A stretch of DNA of 57,797 nt from Smittium mucronatum (lineage: Eukaryota > Kickxellomycota > Harpellomycetes > Harpellales > Legeriomycetaceae): NCBI GenBank assembly GCA_001953115.1, contig LSSL01000168.1:1-57797 (forward strand), written 5' to 3'. The position numbers and the translations under genes were made by a program. Below are positions 37,386-51,200 of the stretch, piece after piece. Every line of letters begins with the position of its first letter. The first letter of the stretch is position 1. The notes beneath the pieces were generated by a model that saw only the letters and a program-made list of their open reading frames with translations, was not told the DNA's origin and did not search any database.

Positions 37386-37410
37386 TATATATATATATAT
37401 ATATATATAT
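37386..37410. repeat. (TA)n microsatellite
   Basis: An uninterrupted TA dinucleotide run is flanked by ACG and GCG words. Short GTATAT and TGTGTG tracts follow. Confidence 0.9.
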
Positions 37411-40400
37411 GCGTATATAAATTAATTTGTACGTATATTTGTGTGTGTATGTATAGATCTATATATTTATAATTTAATAATATTTTAATTGGGTGTTAAT
37501 TTAGGTTGTGCAATCAAGTTATATTTTAATTTTTTTTTAAAGTGTTTAATAATCTTAATTTATATCCTTTTTTTTAATGGAATAGATTATATAAAAATTA
37601 ATTTGTTGTATTTTTATTCTGGTTTTAATATTAAAATTATAAAATAAGGAATAATATAACCAAGTATAAATTTTTTGAAAATTTCTTTGACTTACCTGTG
37701 CGTGATTTATGATTTATAAGTAGAGTATTAAAAATATTTAAAATTTCCCTCTTTTTTTATATTTTATTGTGCTTTTCAAAATAAAAGAAATAGCAAAATA
37801 TTTATTTAAAGTTTATTGTAAATCTTTAGCTTAAATTGATCTATAGATAGCTCTAGCATAAATAGACGTCTTTAATTTTTTAATATCAACATATAAATCG
37901 AATAAAGATGTGTATTTTTTTTTTATAAATATGTAATATTGGTGAATTATCATATGTAAAAAAGATTTTTTGTGATTTGAACAAATTTCGTGTACAGATA
38001 AATTAAATTCATTTAAATTAGTCCGATTGAGGAATTAGATTAGTGTAATTACATTGGTTAAATAAAACTTCTGGGAAGTATGACGAAAAGTTAGACATTA
38101 TGACTAATAATCTGCAAATATATAAACCGATTTGGTAATAGTAAATTTTCACGCCTAATTACACCCGGAAATATCTTTAATAGTTTTCAGATATTTTTCC
38201 ATTTAAATCATTGGCTCTAATATTCTTATCAAATTCCAATTCGTATGGTTTTATTTATTAATTTTTTTCAAAATATGAAATATTATTTGCTAATAATATT
38301 GCAGCATAAAATAACCTCTTTGAATCTTCAATTTTTTTTTGTTACATTGATATTTATTTGCACCACATTTTTTTATTTTTTTATTTTTCTATGTGCACCA
38401 GTTACTCTTAGGAATTTAAATTAAATTAAATCAGAGATATATTATTTATTTATATTTTATATTGAGTTTCTTGATAAAAATTATGATTATAAGGTAATGT
38501 AACCGAAGATTATTTTTTCATATAAGCAAATAAAATAAAGTGTTCTGGTGCCATAAAGCCTTTATTTTTTATACTTTATTTTTAAATTTTTTTTTCTTAT
38601 CCCCTTTATTCTGATGTGTCTAGTGCTCCGATTTACTAATTGTACAGCTATATTTGTTGATTTCAAAAATTAAGCCAATGGAAAGTCAATTTTTGAGCCG
38701 AATTTAAAGATGGAATAGATATTGGCTATGAAAATGACAAAAAAAGACCCACAGGCGATGAAAAAATTAAATAAAATTAATTGAAAATTTATTTGTGGCC
38801 CTTGTTTTGATTAAATTTGGTTTTTGGTCTCAAAAAATATATTTAACATGGAAAAAATAAATTTAAACAACACTTTATTATTTTTATTAATTTGAGGATT
38901 TTTTAATAAATTATTTGGTGTAAATGGCTGGTGAAAATTAAATGCATCTTTTTTTTGAGAATTTGTGGGGTTTTCAACATTTCATCCTTTTTTCAGCTGA
39001 TAAAAAAAAATTGTCCTTTTATTTGTTTGAAACTAAGAGCGCTACAATTTATCCGCTCCACCTGTCCAATAGGACTTGCGCTCAGTTAACCGGTCCTTGA
39101 AGTTCAGTTATTATTAGCTTAGAAAAATGTATTATTCTCAACAAAAATATCCAATAACCAATTACCGACTCAGAAGGATAAAACTAAAACACGTTCAATT
39201 GAATATCCCATGTAGAATACCTTTATTTTTTAGATAAAAATGTTCAACTTTTATCAGATGTTTGAAATTTGAAAATACTCTTTTGAAGTCTGAGATATCT
39301 TTACAACAGTAAAACGTGCCATCCAATTATTGGTTGGTATAAAAACCTGTTATATAGAAACTCCTCCAATTAGGCGATGTAAAAAAAATTTATAAATTTA
39401 TAAAGTCGCACGCCCGTCATTTACATGACACAGCATTCTTTCTTATTATCAACTCCAACCAATTATATTGGTAAGCAATATGAAGTAATTGGGCGTTTAG
39501 AAACTGCGGTAGAATAATTAATTTCAAAAAATAGCGATTTAACTTACGAATAAAAAATATATCAGATGATATATTCGAAGATGAAAGATATAAAATATAG
39601 TCTATCAATCATAATCATGGAATTATATAATTATAGAATCCTTAAAAGTAGATTTTTCCTACAGGAGAAATTCTAAAAAGGTTTCAGCTATAAAAGATTT
39701 AAAAAAACAAAATCTCACAAAAATTTAACTGATATCATGGTTTTAATACTTAATTACTTATCAAAAGGTGAGAATTTTAACTATTTATCAATTAAATTCA
39801 ACAAAAACTTTGAATATATTTCTAAAAAATATTTTACGCTAAGCGATGAATCTTGAAAAAAACATTTTGAAATTTTCATGAGGAGTGTGAATAATTTAAA
39901 TAATAACAATTAATCGACCCAATTTACTATTTAGTACCAGAAAAGATAGAGTGTGGTATAAAATTTTAATTTAATATCAAAATTAAGACTCAACAGCTTG
40001 AAAAATTTCATGGTGCTTATTTTACATCCAAATAGCACAATTCTCATGGAACGCGCTTTGATTACATAAATAGTATTATTCAATTAGTTTAGAAATATTT
40101 TGCAATGATGTTTTACATTCCTTGGATTTTTTATGGTATTATTTTAATAAAAAAAAGCTGTTTTAGTAAATATAATTTGTTTTTATTTTATAAGTATCCT
40201 AATATACACTCATAACGATATTTTTTTCCGATATTCTTTCTATTTTAAGTTGATAAATTTCACAAATAAGATATAATCACTAAAAAATCAATTAGATTTT
40301 TATAAAAAATAAAGCAAAATTATAGCTTTAATTCAATTTTACCCATCATGATTTTATCGTTGTGATTTGAATTTTATTTTCCTAATTTTTAAAAAATTTA

Positions 40401-43400
40401 TGCCAGTTTAATTTGGTTATAAAATCATTTTTTATTTTTGTTGATGATATCAAAGCAAAAAAAGCTAAAATATTAGATTATGCTTGTACTTATAAAAAAA
40501 ATAGCTCTATATTTTAAATCATACCAAATTTAAGAAGTTTTGTATCAAAAAATTGCTCGAAATTTTATTTATACGTCGCTCTGATATTGTTTAAGCAATA
40601 TCTATTTTTAGCGTCAAGACTTTATCAATAAAATGCTATTATTTTTTTCAGTATCTGTGCAATTTATGGCAGGATCTATCGTGAATATAACAATTTGATT
40701 AAGGTTAAAAATTTCTAAATCGATAAATGGTTTCAAAGTTCTTCATAATTTCAATTCAAATAACCCTAGGTAGATTTAAATTAGTTAAAAAGTGTAAAAT
40801 AATAATTTTTTATCAATTTATAATCATATAACAATAATTTTTAGACATTTTATGACGAAATTAAAATTAGTAAATCAAAATTCTGCAAGTAAAAAAAATA
40901 TAAATTTAAAAATATCTAAAAAGATCGCCAATGTATTTGATTTTTATAGAATTGGTACTGCTATTTTTAGAAAAAGTATGTTATATGGTGCTTAATAAAC
41001 TCAAAGATTCTCTATTATTGATTTAACTCTATCCTTCATAAAGATGTGATGAAAGGTATAAATGAAATATGTTTCCTTTAAAAAATATAAACGCTTCAGT
41101 TATAAATGTTCAAATTAATTTATCAAAATATAGGCATTGAAACAATATATGTAGTATAATAAATCAAATATCCACTCTGATTTGATAAAATTTAAGTAAT
41201 TTTAATTTCATAATATATTCTTTCAATATTATGATGCATTCGAATCTAGCTTTAATAAAATCAAGATTTAAAATATAAAGCTAACTGACAAGTATCTTTG
41301 GTTTTTAGGTCCTTATCAATTGATTATAACAGTATATATCCCACAAATTAATTAATATTATTAATTAAAAGATAGATCTCAAACTATGAAAAAGTTTATA
41401 TTTCAAAACTGAAGAATTAATAAGAAGCACTAGAAAAAATAATAGAAGTGTTCATAGGTCAACATAGTCAAGAAGAGATGAGGGAAACCAAACTTTTCTC
41501 CTAGATGAATCACTTATTTATTCTTTATTTACATACTCACATATTTTACCCTTAGTTTTAAATCGGTTAGGTTTCAGGTATAACTAAAGAATAATTAGTT
41601 TATTTTTGTTCTTCTAACTGACTCGGTTCAGTTAGAAACTCTTTTTGGGATTAATTTCTCTCAACATCATATCAAAAAACACTAAACCTAAAAGTATTTA
41701 AACTAAGTAATCTCGCCACATTTAAGCGTGAGGGAGCGGCAGAGAATTTTTTATTATCTCTTTCACTAATAAAACTCATAACGCACTTTAAATAAATTAG
41801 CTTATAACAAAAATGAAACTGGGATAGAGATTTTATGGGTATATTATTATTTATATTGGTTAGATTTAATAAAATAATTCCTTAATATAGTTTTATTAAT
41901 ATTTAAGTTCCAGGCCTGATTAACCAATTGATTGATTAATCGGAAACTGGAAGTTCTAGTAACAAATATTTAATTGGCCAATAATATAGTATTTATAATG
42001 ATTTTTTGAAATAAAATTCTAGCCATTAACTTTTTCTGAGTTTAAATTATCTTATAATTTCTGTTTTTTTGTATATAATTTTCTTCATTTAGCTTAACTT
42101 CTAAATTTATCCAGTAGTATAAAAATGTTTGTATAATGATAACATTGAACGAGAAATTAAAGCAAATTTTATTCAATTCACATATGATGGAATAGGAGTG
42201 ATGTTTTTATTCATTTTTCTCATATTTACTTATTGGTAATTTCATATATTTCATACCACCTTATTTTTAAAAAAATATTAGAGGTTGTACCTTTTAGCAA
42301 CATGAAAAAAAGACGGGGGAGGGTTCTCTTTAATAACGGAAATTTCAATAATTACTTTTATTTCTTCCCAAATTTGATAATATGATAGAGAAAATGGATC
42401 AAGTTATTGGGCAATCTAGGTTTGGTATTACAAAAAAAAAATTCTAGTGGAGAAATATGGAGGATTTATTAAATTTAAATTTCTTCAAGATTTCATTGGA
42501 ATTGTGATAATTTAATTTAATTGTGTCAAATTATTTAAAAAAGTAAAAAAAAAATCTGGTCTTGAGAATAATTTTCTAAAATATAATTTTAAATTTAAAA
42601 AATATATTAGAGGAATAAATGGTTTTTATTTAGAAACATAATCCCAATTTTAGATTTTTTAGGAATAAATGCTGTATAAAAACATTATAATGGTCATCAT
42701 TGGCGATAAATAAATAAGCTTGTCTTCTTTTTTTAGATAATTTAACTCTGAAAATTAATTGTTATTTTGGGATTTAATAGGTCGACTCAAATAATATAAT
42801 CAAATAATGTAATTAAAGATGATTTTGTTGCCTAGTTTACTTATACGTGTTATCTTTCAAACCGCCCTTCATATAAAGTATACTAAAAAACTGGCGGAAA
42901 ACCAGAAAAAAAATATCAAAAAAAAACCTTAAGTAAAAATTTAGTGATTTAGAGTGACAGGAAATTTTTATTGAAAGCCAAATAAATACTAAGGAGAAAT
43001 TATTAGAATAAAAAAAGAGATATAAGCATACATTATAACTATAAGAGAAACCAGTGAAAAGTATTATAATATGATGGAAGCAATTAATAAAACGAAATTG
43101 GAATCAGAAAGTGTTCTTTTTTTCAATTAAAAAAATAAAAAAATAAAAATAAACATTTATCTTGCGAAAATAAAATCATTGAAGTATAACTAAAAATAAA
43201 AAAAGAGAGATAAAAATTGAAAAATAAAAAATGGTATTACAGAACTTAAAATTTTAAAAAATTATAGAGATATCATGAAACCAAAATATTCAAGCTCAGA
43301 ATAATTTAATTGAAAACAATAGAAAGTACTCAAACAGAAATAAAAAAGATGTATCCAAAACGTTATTCTGTAGCAATCTACTAGAATTTCAAAGATATAT

Positions 43401-43895
43401 AAAAAATTCTGATTAATATTTTGAAAAATATAGCTGAATAGCTGAATTATTAAAAAGCATTTTTTAATATAAGTGTAGTCAGTAAAATTAAAATATTGCT
43501 ACATCAGTGCCAATGAATCAGAGATTAATTGATAATAGGTCATTTATCTTTAATCAAAAAATATTGTAAAAATGAGTTTACATATTTCAAAGTTTCTAAG
43601 ATAGCTTAATAAATCCGATTGCCCTCTCCTTTTTCAAACACACCAAATCTATCAATTAAATGAGATTGGATGTACATTTTTTTCAAATTATAGCTTATAA
43701 TTAACCATACCTTTAATTATCGATTGTACTGAAAATTATATAATTTTTTTTATCGATAACATACCAAAAAAGCATTGTAAATTTTGGTTATCGATTAATA
43801 AAAAATAATGGGGCTTTAAATGCAGGAGTTAATAATCGAGAAAAATATTTACAATACAGAGAGTAAATATAAATTAAATTAATCCCTTAAAGATA
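37411..43895. other. Long AT-rich stretch without a gene
   Basis: No intact coding region or RNA gene is seen. Slightly GC-richer patches occur at about 39030-39110 and about 41600-41750. The region about 39400-40130 has some protein-like composition on the plus strand between many stops and may be an old transposon fragment, but I recognise no family. Confidence 0.5.
41612..41637. repeat. Hairpin: 10-bp perfect stem
   Basis: TTCTAACTGA (41612-41621) and TCAGTTAGAA (41628-41637) pair perfectly over the loop CTCGGT. The mixed-base stem is unusual for this A/T-rich background. No T-run terminator or known RNA is adjacent. Confidence 0.7.
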
Positions 43896-44599
43896 ATGAT
43901 AATAATCAGGTTATCGCATCAAATTAGTAAATGGTGGTTCAGAAATAGAAAAAAAACAGAACATTGTTTTGCTCATAGAAAATACCAAAATAAAAAAAAT
44001 TTCATGAGGCTGAAAAATTTTCAAAAAAACGACAAAGGAGAAATCAATAAGTTAATAATAGCAGAAATATGTACAGTAAAAATTAATTATGTGATTTTTT
44101 TTGGAAATCTTTGTTGATTACAAAACTGTTATTCAAACATAAACAACAATGAGAAAATGATAAACAATACACATTTAAATAAAGGAAAAGATAACGAGTA
44201 ATGGTTGCTGTTATAGTTTAAACTATAATTTAGTAAAATCAAAATCACCGGCCACTTTTGCCAAAAAAAAGATATCAACACACAAAAAAAATTTTTCTAT
44301 AAAAAAAAAGGTTCCAAAAAACGCCAAAAAATTCATTAAATCCAATTCTAGCCGAAAATAATAATTATTAAATTAAAGCAAAAATAAATTATAAAAAATC
44401 ATCGTTAATATATTCATGTTCACCAATTACATTATTTTCACAAAAAAGATATAAAAGGCTAAATTTTAACAATTTCACATAAAAAAAAAACGATTTAAAA
44501 ATAGGAAGAAATCAAAATTTCACACCCAAAAATTCCGTAGCAAAAGGAATTATCAAAATTGATAAAATTAAACCCGTAAAATCATTCAGAATATTCGAA

Positions 44600-47500
44600 A
44601 AAACAGACCTATGATCTAATATTTTGGGCCAATTTTATGGCTGCAGATATAATTTTTTATTATAAAGCAAGACGACATTAAAATTAAAAAAAAAACGGGA
44701 AGGAATATATTTACAGAATTTATAAATTGGGTAATGGAATAATAAAATATGTAAATCTAGAGCTGAAACAGGTGTATTGGATGCAATCGATAGCAGTGAT
44801 GAATATATTTCTAAAAATATCGAGAGATATGGAACATATTTAGCCCAAAATATTGCATTATAAAAACAGAATATCCTCAAAAATTCAGATATTTGACTGA
44901 TAAAAAAGTTATATATATGTATAAAAGAAGATATTCCTAGAAAAAACCCGCGTTTTAACCTAATATGCATAGGAATTATATAAAATCAGATATTTAAGAG
45001 CATCGAAAATCCGATATTCAGCATAACCATTAATACTGCCAAGAACCGATAAAACTACGTAAGTAGTTAAAAATTTCTTACATTAAACCAAAACATAATA
45101 AGTTATGAATAACACTCCCCGATACAGATATAATATTGAATCGATAATTTGAAAGTAAAGTATCTTCAAATATCGGTTTTATAAATTATAAGAAAATTTT
45201 CATTATTAATGTTTAGAAGTATTTTACTTTTGTACAACCACAGGTCACCAAGAGTTTTTAGTCATGCTACAAAGTATTCCAAATTAACTGTCAAAATTCT
45301 AGAGAGTCATAAAAGATGCTCCAAAAGACTTTAAATTTTATTTTTATTTCTCCGTCTTTGTAGATAATATAATTTTATACCCAGAAAAATGAGAAGGTTA
45401 ATTAAAACGAATAATTTTTTTTTAGAAAAACTAAAAACCAAACTATTAAATTAATTAATAAAAATATGTCCTTGGTATGGAAAAAATAGAAATATTAGGA
45501 TATGTTATTTAAGAAAATGGGAAAGAAATCCCAGAAAATAAAATAATATATGAAAAAAATTATCCAATACTGGAAAATGAAAACAAAAATCAAAGATTCA
45601 TTGGTATTGTTTTTTTTTTTTAGAAATTTTAGCACCCAAATAAAAAATATTAGAGAAAGAAAATAGATTCATCAGGAAAGAAAAGCAAGAAATCAGTTTC
45701 TGAGTAATAAAAGAATCAATCATTAAAAATCACGCACTTGTGCATCCCAAAATAAAAAAAAACAAGTATTATCCAGACAGAAAAAATCAAATGTAGGTAT
45801 TCCTGTCACTTTATATCAGGAAAAATATTAATTAAAATTATTATATTAATAATATGTTTTTCAAAAAAGCTCAATTTTACAGAGAAGAGTTACAGTGAAA
45901 CACATAAAAAAGTGCTTTTTACAAGATGTGGATTTGATAAACACCACCATTTTATACACGAAAATGTACCAAATTACTCACAGAACACAATGAATTAGTT
46001 TTGGCATTAAAAAATGGAGGTAACAGAGGAAGAATTTCCATATTTAACTCAGTCTTACAAACGTACTATTATAAAATTAACAAAATTAAAGGAGTTAAAA
46101 AATATATTAGAGATGCACCCTCTAGAAACTTCCTTGAATGATAAGAGAATTTAAACAAAAATATATTGGATAAAACCGAGAAATTTGAAGATGGAAAAAA
46201 AAATTATAAGCATTAAATGCAAAAAGGCCAGAAAAGTTTAAAAGAATTCATGATAAAATATTTAAAAAATTCCATAGCATCTTTAGAGAATTCCAAGAGC
46301 CTAAGCCGCTTCCTATTAATAGCTCCAAAAATAAACGAAACAAGTACAGCTGAGAATAACCCCTCACACTTCCTAGGGAATAGAATGGTATAGTACCACT
46401 CAACCTGGTTAATAAAGACCCCAGAGAGGAAATAATTGTGTAAAACGAAAAAAAGAGGTGAACATTTAAGAATGATAATAAAAATAAATAGGAAATTGTG
46501 CGAGTAAAAAAATAATTCACCATATCAAAAAATTTAATAATATAAAATGACGAAAATACAATGATATTTGAATCTGGTTGTTTATCAAAAACATAATATT
46601 TAATTCTCACGATTTAAAATATATGAGACACTTAGTAACCAAGAAAAAAACTAGAAAAGCATACTTCTGAAGTAATTTAACAAGAGAAACTCAATTTAAT
46701 ATCATAATTCTCTACATCTATCAAAGAACTAAGAAAGATGCAGTTATGAAGACAAAATAGCTATGGCAAATAATTCCAAATGAGCCATTTGAAATTATAT
46801 CAATTGATCATAGCTTAGAATTTACTGAGGACAAAAATGGAAAAGAATATATCTATGTAATAACCAAATTAAATTATGGGTAGAAGCTGTAGAAATAAAG
46901 TATGTTAATTAGATATATACAGAAAACAAAGATATATAAAAAAATAATATCTGTAAATGGATTCCTAAAAGAAATTGAGCGAAAAAAGTGCTGCATCCCA
47001 GTTAATCCAATGAAAAACTTACAAAAATATATAAAAATTAAACAAATATTTTCCTCAAAGTGCCATCTAGAAACCAACCGGATAAACAAGCGATAAATAA
47101 TAAAATAAATTATACTTTCAGAGGATATTTCAATATTTTGTCCGCATATTAGGATAAAAGTTTACATTTGGTTATTTTTTCTCATCGAGAAACTGGTCAA
47201 AGTTCACTTTGGACCTTTCCATTCATGCTATTACATGGAAAAAAACCGAGATTTTTCGAGAAAACTGTCAAAAAAACAAATTTTATAAGTTAAAAGCCAA
47301 TGATTATGAGCTTAAATTAAATCTAAAACTAGTATTGGAAAAAAAAATAGATGAAATAAATTTTAAAAATCGCGTTAAGAAATTTTAAGAATATTTAATA
47401 AAAAGGTTGGATTTTTTACTCACAGAATCCGAAAAAAGGTAACGCACACGAGACAAGCAAAATATAAGTCAAACTTGGGTTAGGGCAGAAAAAAATGTAA

Positions 47501-47740
47501 TAGGATAAACTAGAAATCAAAAAGGGATAATTAAAGTCTTTAATTTAATAATGGGGAATAATGGTAAGTCTAGCAAGAAAAATGATCATAGAAAAATACT
47601 AAGAGGATACAAAGAAGCAGAAAAAAATATATTGAGGAATGGAATAAATTTAGTATTTAATAGGTTACTTAACTATAGGCTAATAAAAAAATATATTAAA
47701 AGAGTTTTCTATTACTTCGTTACTTTTTGCGTATCTTTCT
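44600..47740 (+). mobile_element. Decayed Ty3/gypsy retrotransposon, copy 1
   Basis: The order on the plus strand is typical of Ty3/gypsy pol. It runs from the reverse transcriptase palm block HQEFLVM (about 45246), through FVDNIILYPEK (the YxDD region, about 45350), GYVI...ENG and a QRFIG connection block (about 45490-45610), to an RGRISIFN...RDAPSR end of RNase H (about 46020-46130). The integrase follows: EPFEIISIDHS with a DKNGKEYIYVIT block (about 46785-46860), an ETGQSS segment, and PFMLLHGKKP (about 47180-47245). Frames shift and stops are numerous. The 5' part (protease and gag) is not clear, and I could not identify the long terminal repeats. The outer boundaries are estimates. Confidence 0.75.
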
Positions 47741-48239
47741 AAACAGTCTTCTGATAAATTATACTAATGCTAAAATAAGAGGTTATTTATGGATAGCAAT
47801 TTTTTTTTGAAATTTTCTTAGTTAAAAATTAATTGGATAATCCCTAATTAAACAATTAGCTTATATAAATCATGATTAATATAAATCATTAATTACACTT
47901 TATATTATTATTTGGCGTAAAAAAGATACATCCTTTACTCAACTAAATAGCTTTTTAAATATGTAATTTTTAACCTAGAAAAGAATAGAACTTAAAAAGT
48001 CTGAAAAAATCAAGATTAATATTAACTTTAAAAAAAGGTAAATCGATTTAAAATCAATTAAAGGCAGAATAAGAGGGCCCCAGGATAAAAAACTCAATCC
48101 GAGAAGCAGATCAACGTAATACAAGAAAGAAAGAAAGAAATAAATAAATAAAAATAGAAGGCATGATAAGCCATAAAAGATATGCAACTTTAAGGGCATG
48201 ACTTTTTTGATGGGTTGAAACAGACAAAAAAATAAAAAG

Positions 48240-51200
48240 AAAACACTATTATAAGAAAAAAATACAGTCTACATGTAGCCGAAGCTGCCAAATAACCGAA
48301 AATTCTCACACCAGGAACATTAGAGTTAAAGGAGCAGAAAATAATAGTACCGAACTATCTTTTTGAACGAAAAAATATATTTCTTTGAAAAAATAATGGA
48401 TAAAAATTTAGTATCAAATTATACTAGAACTATGGAGAAAATAAAACTACACTATTTTGAAAGAAATAAGCTAGAATTTCAAAGATAGGCTATTATCTTT
48501 GAGGATTGCTTCTTAAAGTAGATTCAAATAATATAAGTTGAGAGGAAACATTTTTGTGTTCTGTTTTAACCAAAAAAGTTAAAAAGTGATATAATAGAGC
48601 TAAATAAATTAATTTGGAGCTTGAGGGTCTCTCTAACATGATATGAGAAAAGAGTAAAAAAAACATGCACTTATTTCAAAACTATTTCAGGTTTGAATAG
48701 CGTGAATATGACAGAAAGACTAATTACAGAGACTTATAAATAAAATGTGACTGTCTGTGATCGCTATGTCAAAATAGGATGCCAAATTCTCAATAAATCT
48801 TATTATAAAACTTATTGAGAAATAAACAGGTGCGTTAATCTCTATAATACCAAAAAAAAAAGCGAATATGCTATTCGAAAATAGACTCATGGAGAAAGGC
48901 AGAGAATTTATCACTGGAGTTATCCCCTCAGAAAATTTAGCAACTTCTCTATAATCAGGGGATAAAAACGAAAAAAATTTAATGATTGGAATAGAGACTA
49001 GATAGTTGTGATAAACACCCAAAAAATAGATAGAAATCATGTTTAAAAAATGATAATATTAACGAGATAAAAGCTAAAATTGAATTTCAAAGAATTTTTG
49101 AAGGCATTCATGGATCTTTCAGAACTCATTTTCAAAGCAGAAAAATTATCCTTTATAACAGAAATTACATGGTTAGCAATAGAAATCAGTGGAGTGGCAG
49201 TTATAGAGGCAGCAAAAAATTAAATGTGTCTAAAAAAAAAATCAAGCTATTTAAAAATGTTTCTTTAATAAATAAAAAACCCTTTAAATACTATAAAACA
49301 ATGACTGTCAGTTGTGAAAAGACCAAATACAGCAAAATTGGATAAAAATGTGTCCGATTTTTCAATAAAACCCGTGCACCTTAAAAAATAAAATCAAATC
49401 ATGTAATTTACTAAGATATCTACACCAATAAATTAAAAAAAAATCAATTCTGTCTTTACCATTGAAATTTTAAATATGAATTTAAAGAAATATAAACTTC
49501 AGAATCTAAACCTGAATTAAAGGGGAAAAAATCGTAACATTTATGGATTCCAGATTTATGATAACATAAATTTCAAAAAAATGCTTCAGTTTATTAAATT
49601 TGAAACTCTTTAAACTAATACAACGAGTTTATGCATAAGAAACAATTAGAAAGGAACTTATGCAGATTTGATAGCAATATCGATAATTTAAACTGATAAC
49701 CCAGAATTCAAAAAAACATTCAGAAATATATGTGAAAAACATAAAATGCAATTTTAGACGCTAATTTTATATTATTGGAAAAAGTAGATTGTTATCCAAC
49801 TAAAATGACAGTAATTTTTTTAAAAAACTATAAGATAAATGTGTTTAGAATAAAATAAAATCTGGAATTGGGATAGAAGAATCGGGCCATATTTTACTAG
49901 CTATAAGAGTCATCTAATATCCATTTAATAAAGACTCAGAGACATCCAATTTAACGCTGGAAGGTTTAACTTATTCGATCAGATTCCGAGATAATAAAAA
50001 ACAAACTTATAAAACAAATAAGATTATTAAAAAATCAGCCTATCATGAAGAAAATGTGAAGATAGTTTCAAGAACAAAATTGAATATTGATAAAGTATAT
50101 CGAATGATTTTACCTCTCCAGATATATGTAACCCTATAAAAAACCCCATTTAAATAATCCACAAATTTTACCAAAATCAGATGAAAAACCGGAGTGTATT
50201 GATAAATATGCACCCTTTAAAAAATAAATCAATCCGGATGAAAGTCATCTTCCTAGTATATAAATAGTTCTAAATCAGCTATTCTAATGTAAAATATACC
50301 CAAAAATAGATATTATATAATATTTATCAAATACTATTACAAGATAAATCTATAGAGGGCTACTCATTTTCGATGCCACATGAACATTACGTATTTTTAT
50401 TAATATCTCAGTGAATGTTAGGTAATCCTGCAACCTTTCAAAGAAAAATGGAATAAAAATTAAAAAAAGGTAATGAAGGCAACAATAAGCAGGGTTTTTA
50501 GATCGGATATTGATACATTAGATAATAATAATCTAAATCGAACCATCTTATACATATGAAAATCTTTTTGTCGCTTTATTAGCAAAAAATGATTTAAGCT
50601 TGTCGAAAAATATGTGTATTTGGAGTTCCAAAAATAAAAAATTTGGGTTATTAGATATTGGAAAAAGGAAAATAAATTTCACCAGAAAAAACAGAGACAG
50701 AAAAAAAATATCCTAGCCTGATTAACTAAACTAAGTTTAGAGGGATTATAGGAATGGTTCCATTATATAGACCATTTTTTTTAGTAAATTAATCAAAAAA
50801 AAATCACCATTATACGATCTTCTATAAATGGTTAAAAATTTTAACTGGAAAGACCAAAAAAAATCAATATTTTTGAAACCAAATTTTGAAATAGTAGCTG
50901 TACCAGTTATTGTTCTCCCATCAATACGATGCCACATTAATGTATACTGATTAATATAAAAATAGGGGTAGTATCATTATTTCAAAAACAGCCATAAGGA
51001 TAAATTAGATCAGTAGCATAACGTTCAAGGAAATAAATATAGAGTGAGATAAGTAAAACCACAGCAGAAAAGTAATAAATAGCAGCAATATAATAACACA
51101 CGAAACTGCACCAATATTTTCATGGAAGTGTCACCGAATTAAAACCTTAGCCCAAGCGCTGGTTGCTGCGTTAAGAAATGAGGAACCAAGAGGAAGAGTA

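Noticed and set aside
44635..44970. Minus-strand 111-codon frame
   Set aside because: It has the same antisense hydrophobic composition opposite decayed retrotransposon sequence and no recognisable domain.
46248..46610. Minus-strand 120-codon frame
   Set aside because: It lies opposite the plus-strand Ty3 fossil and is Phe/Ile/Leu-rich, as expected for the complement of Lys/Asn-rich decayed coding sequence.
48720..49040. Minus-strand 106-codon frame
   Set aside because: It is antisense to the gag-like part of Ty3 copy 2; its apparent membrane segments are a composition effect.
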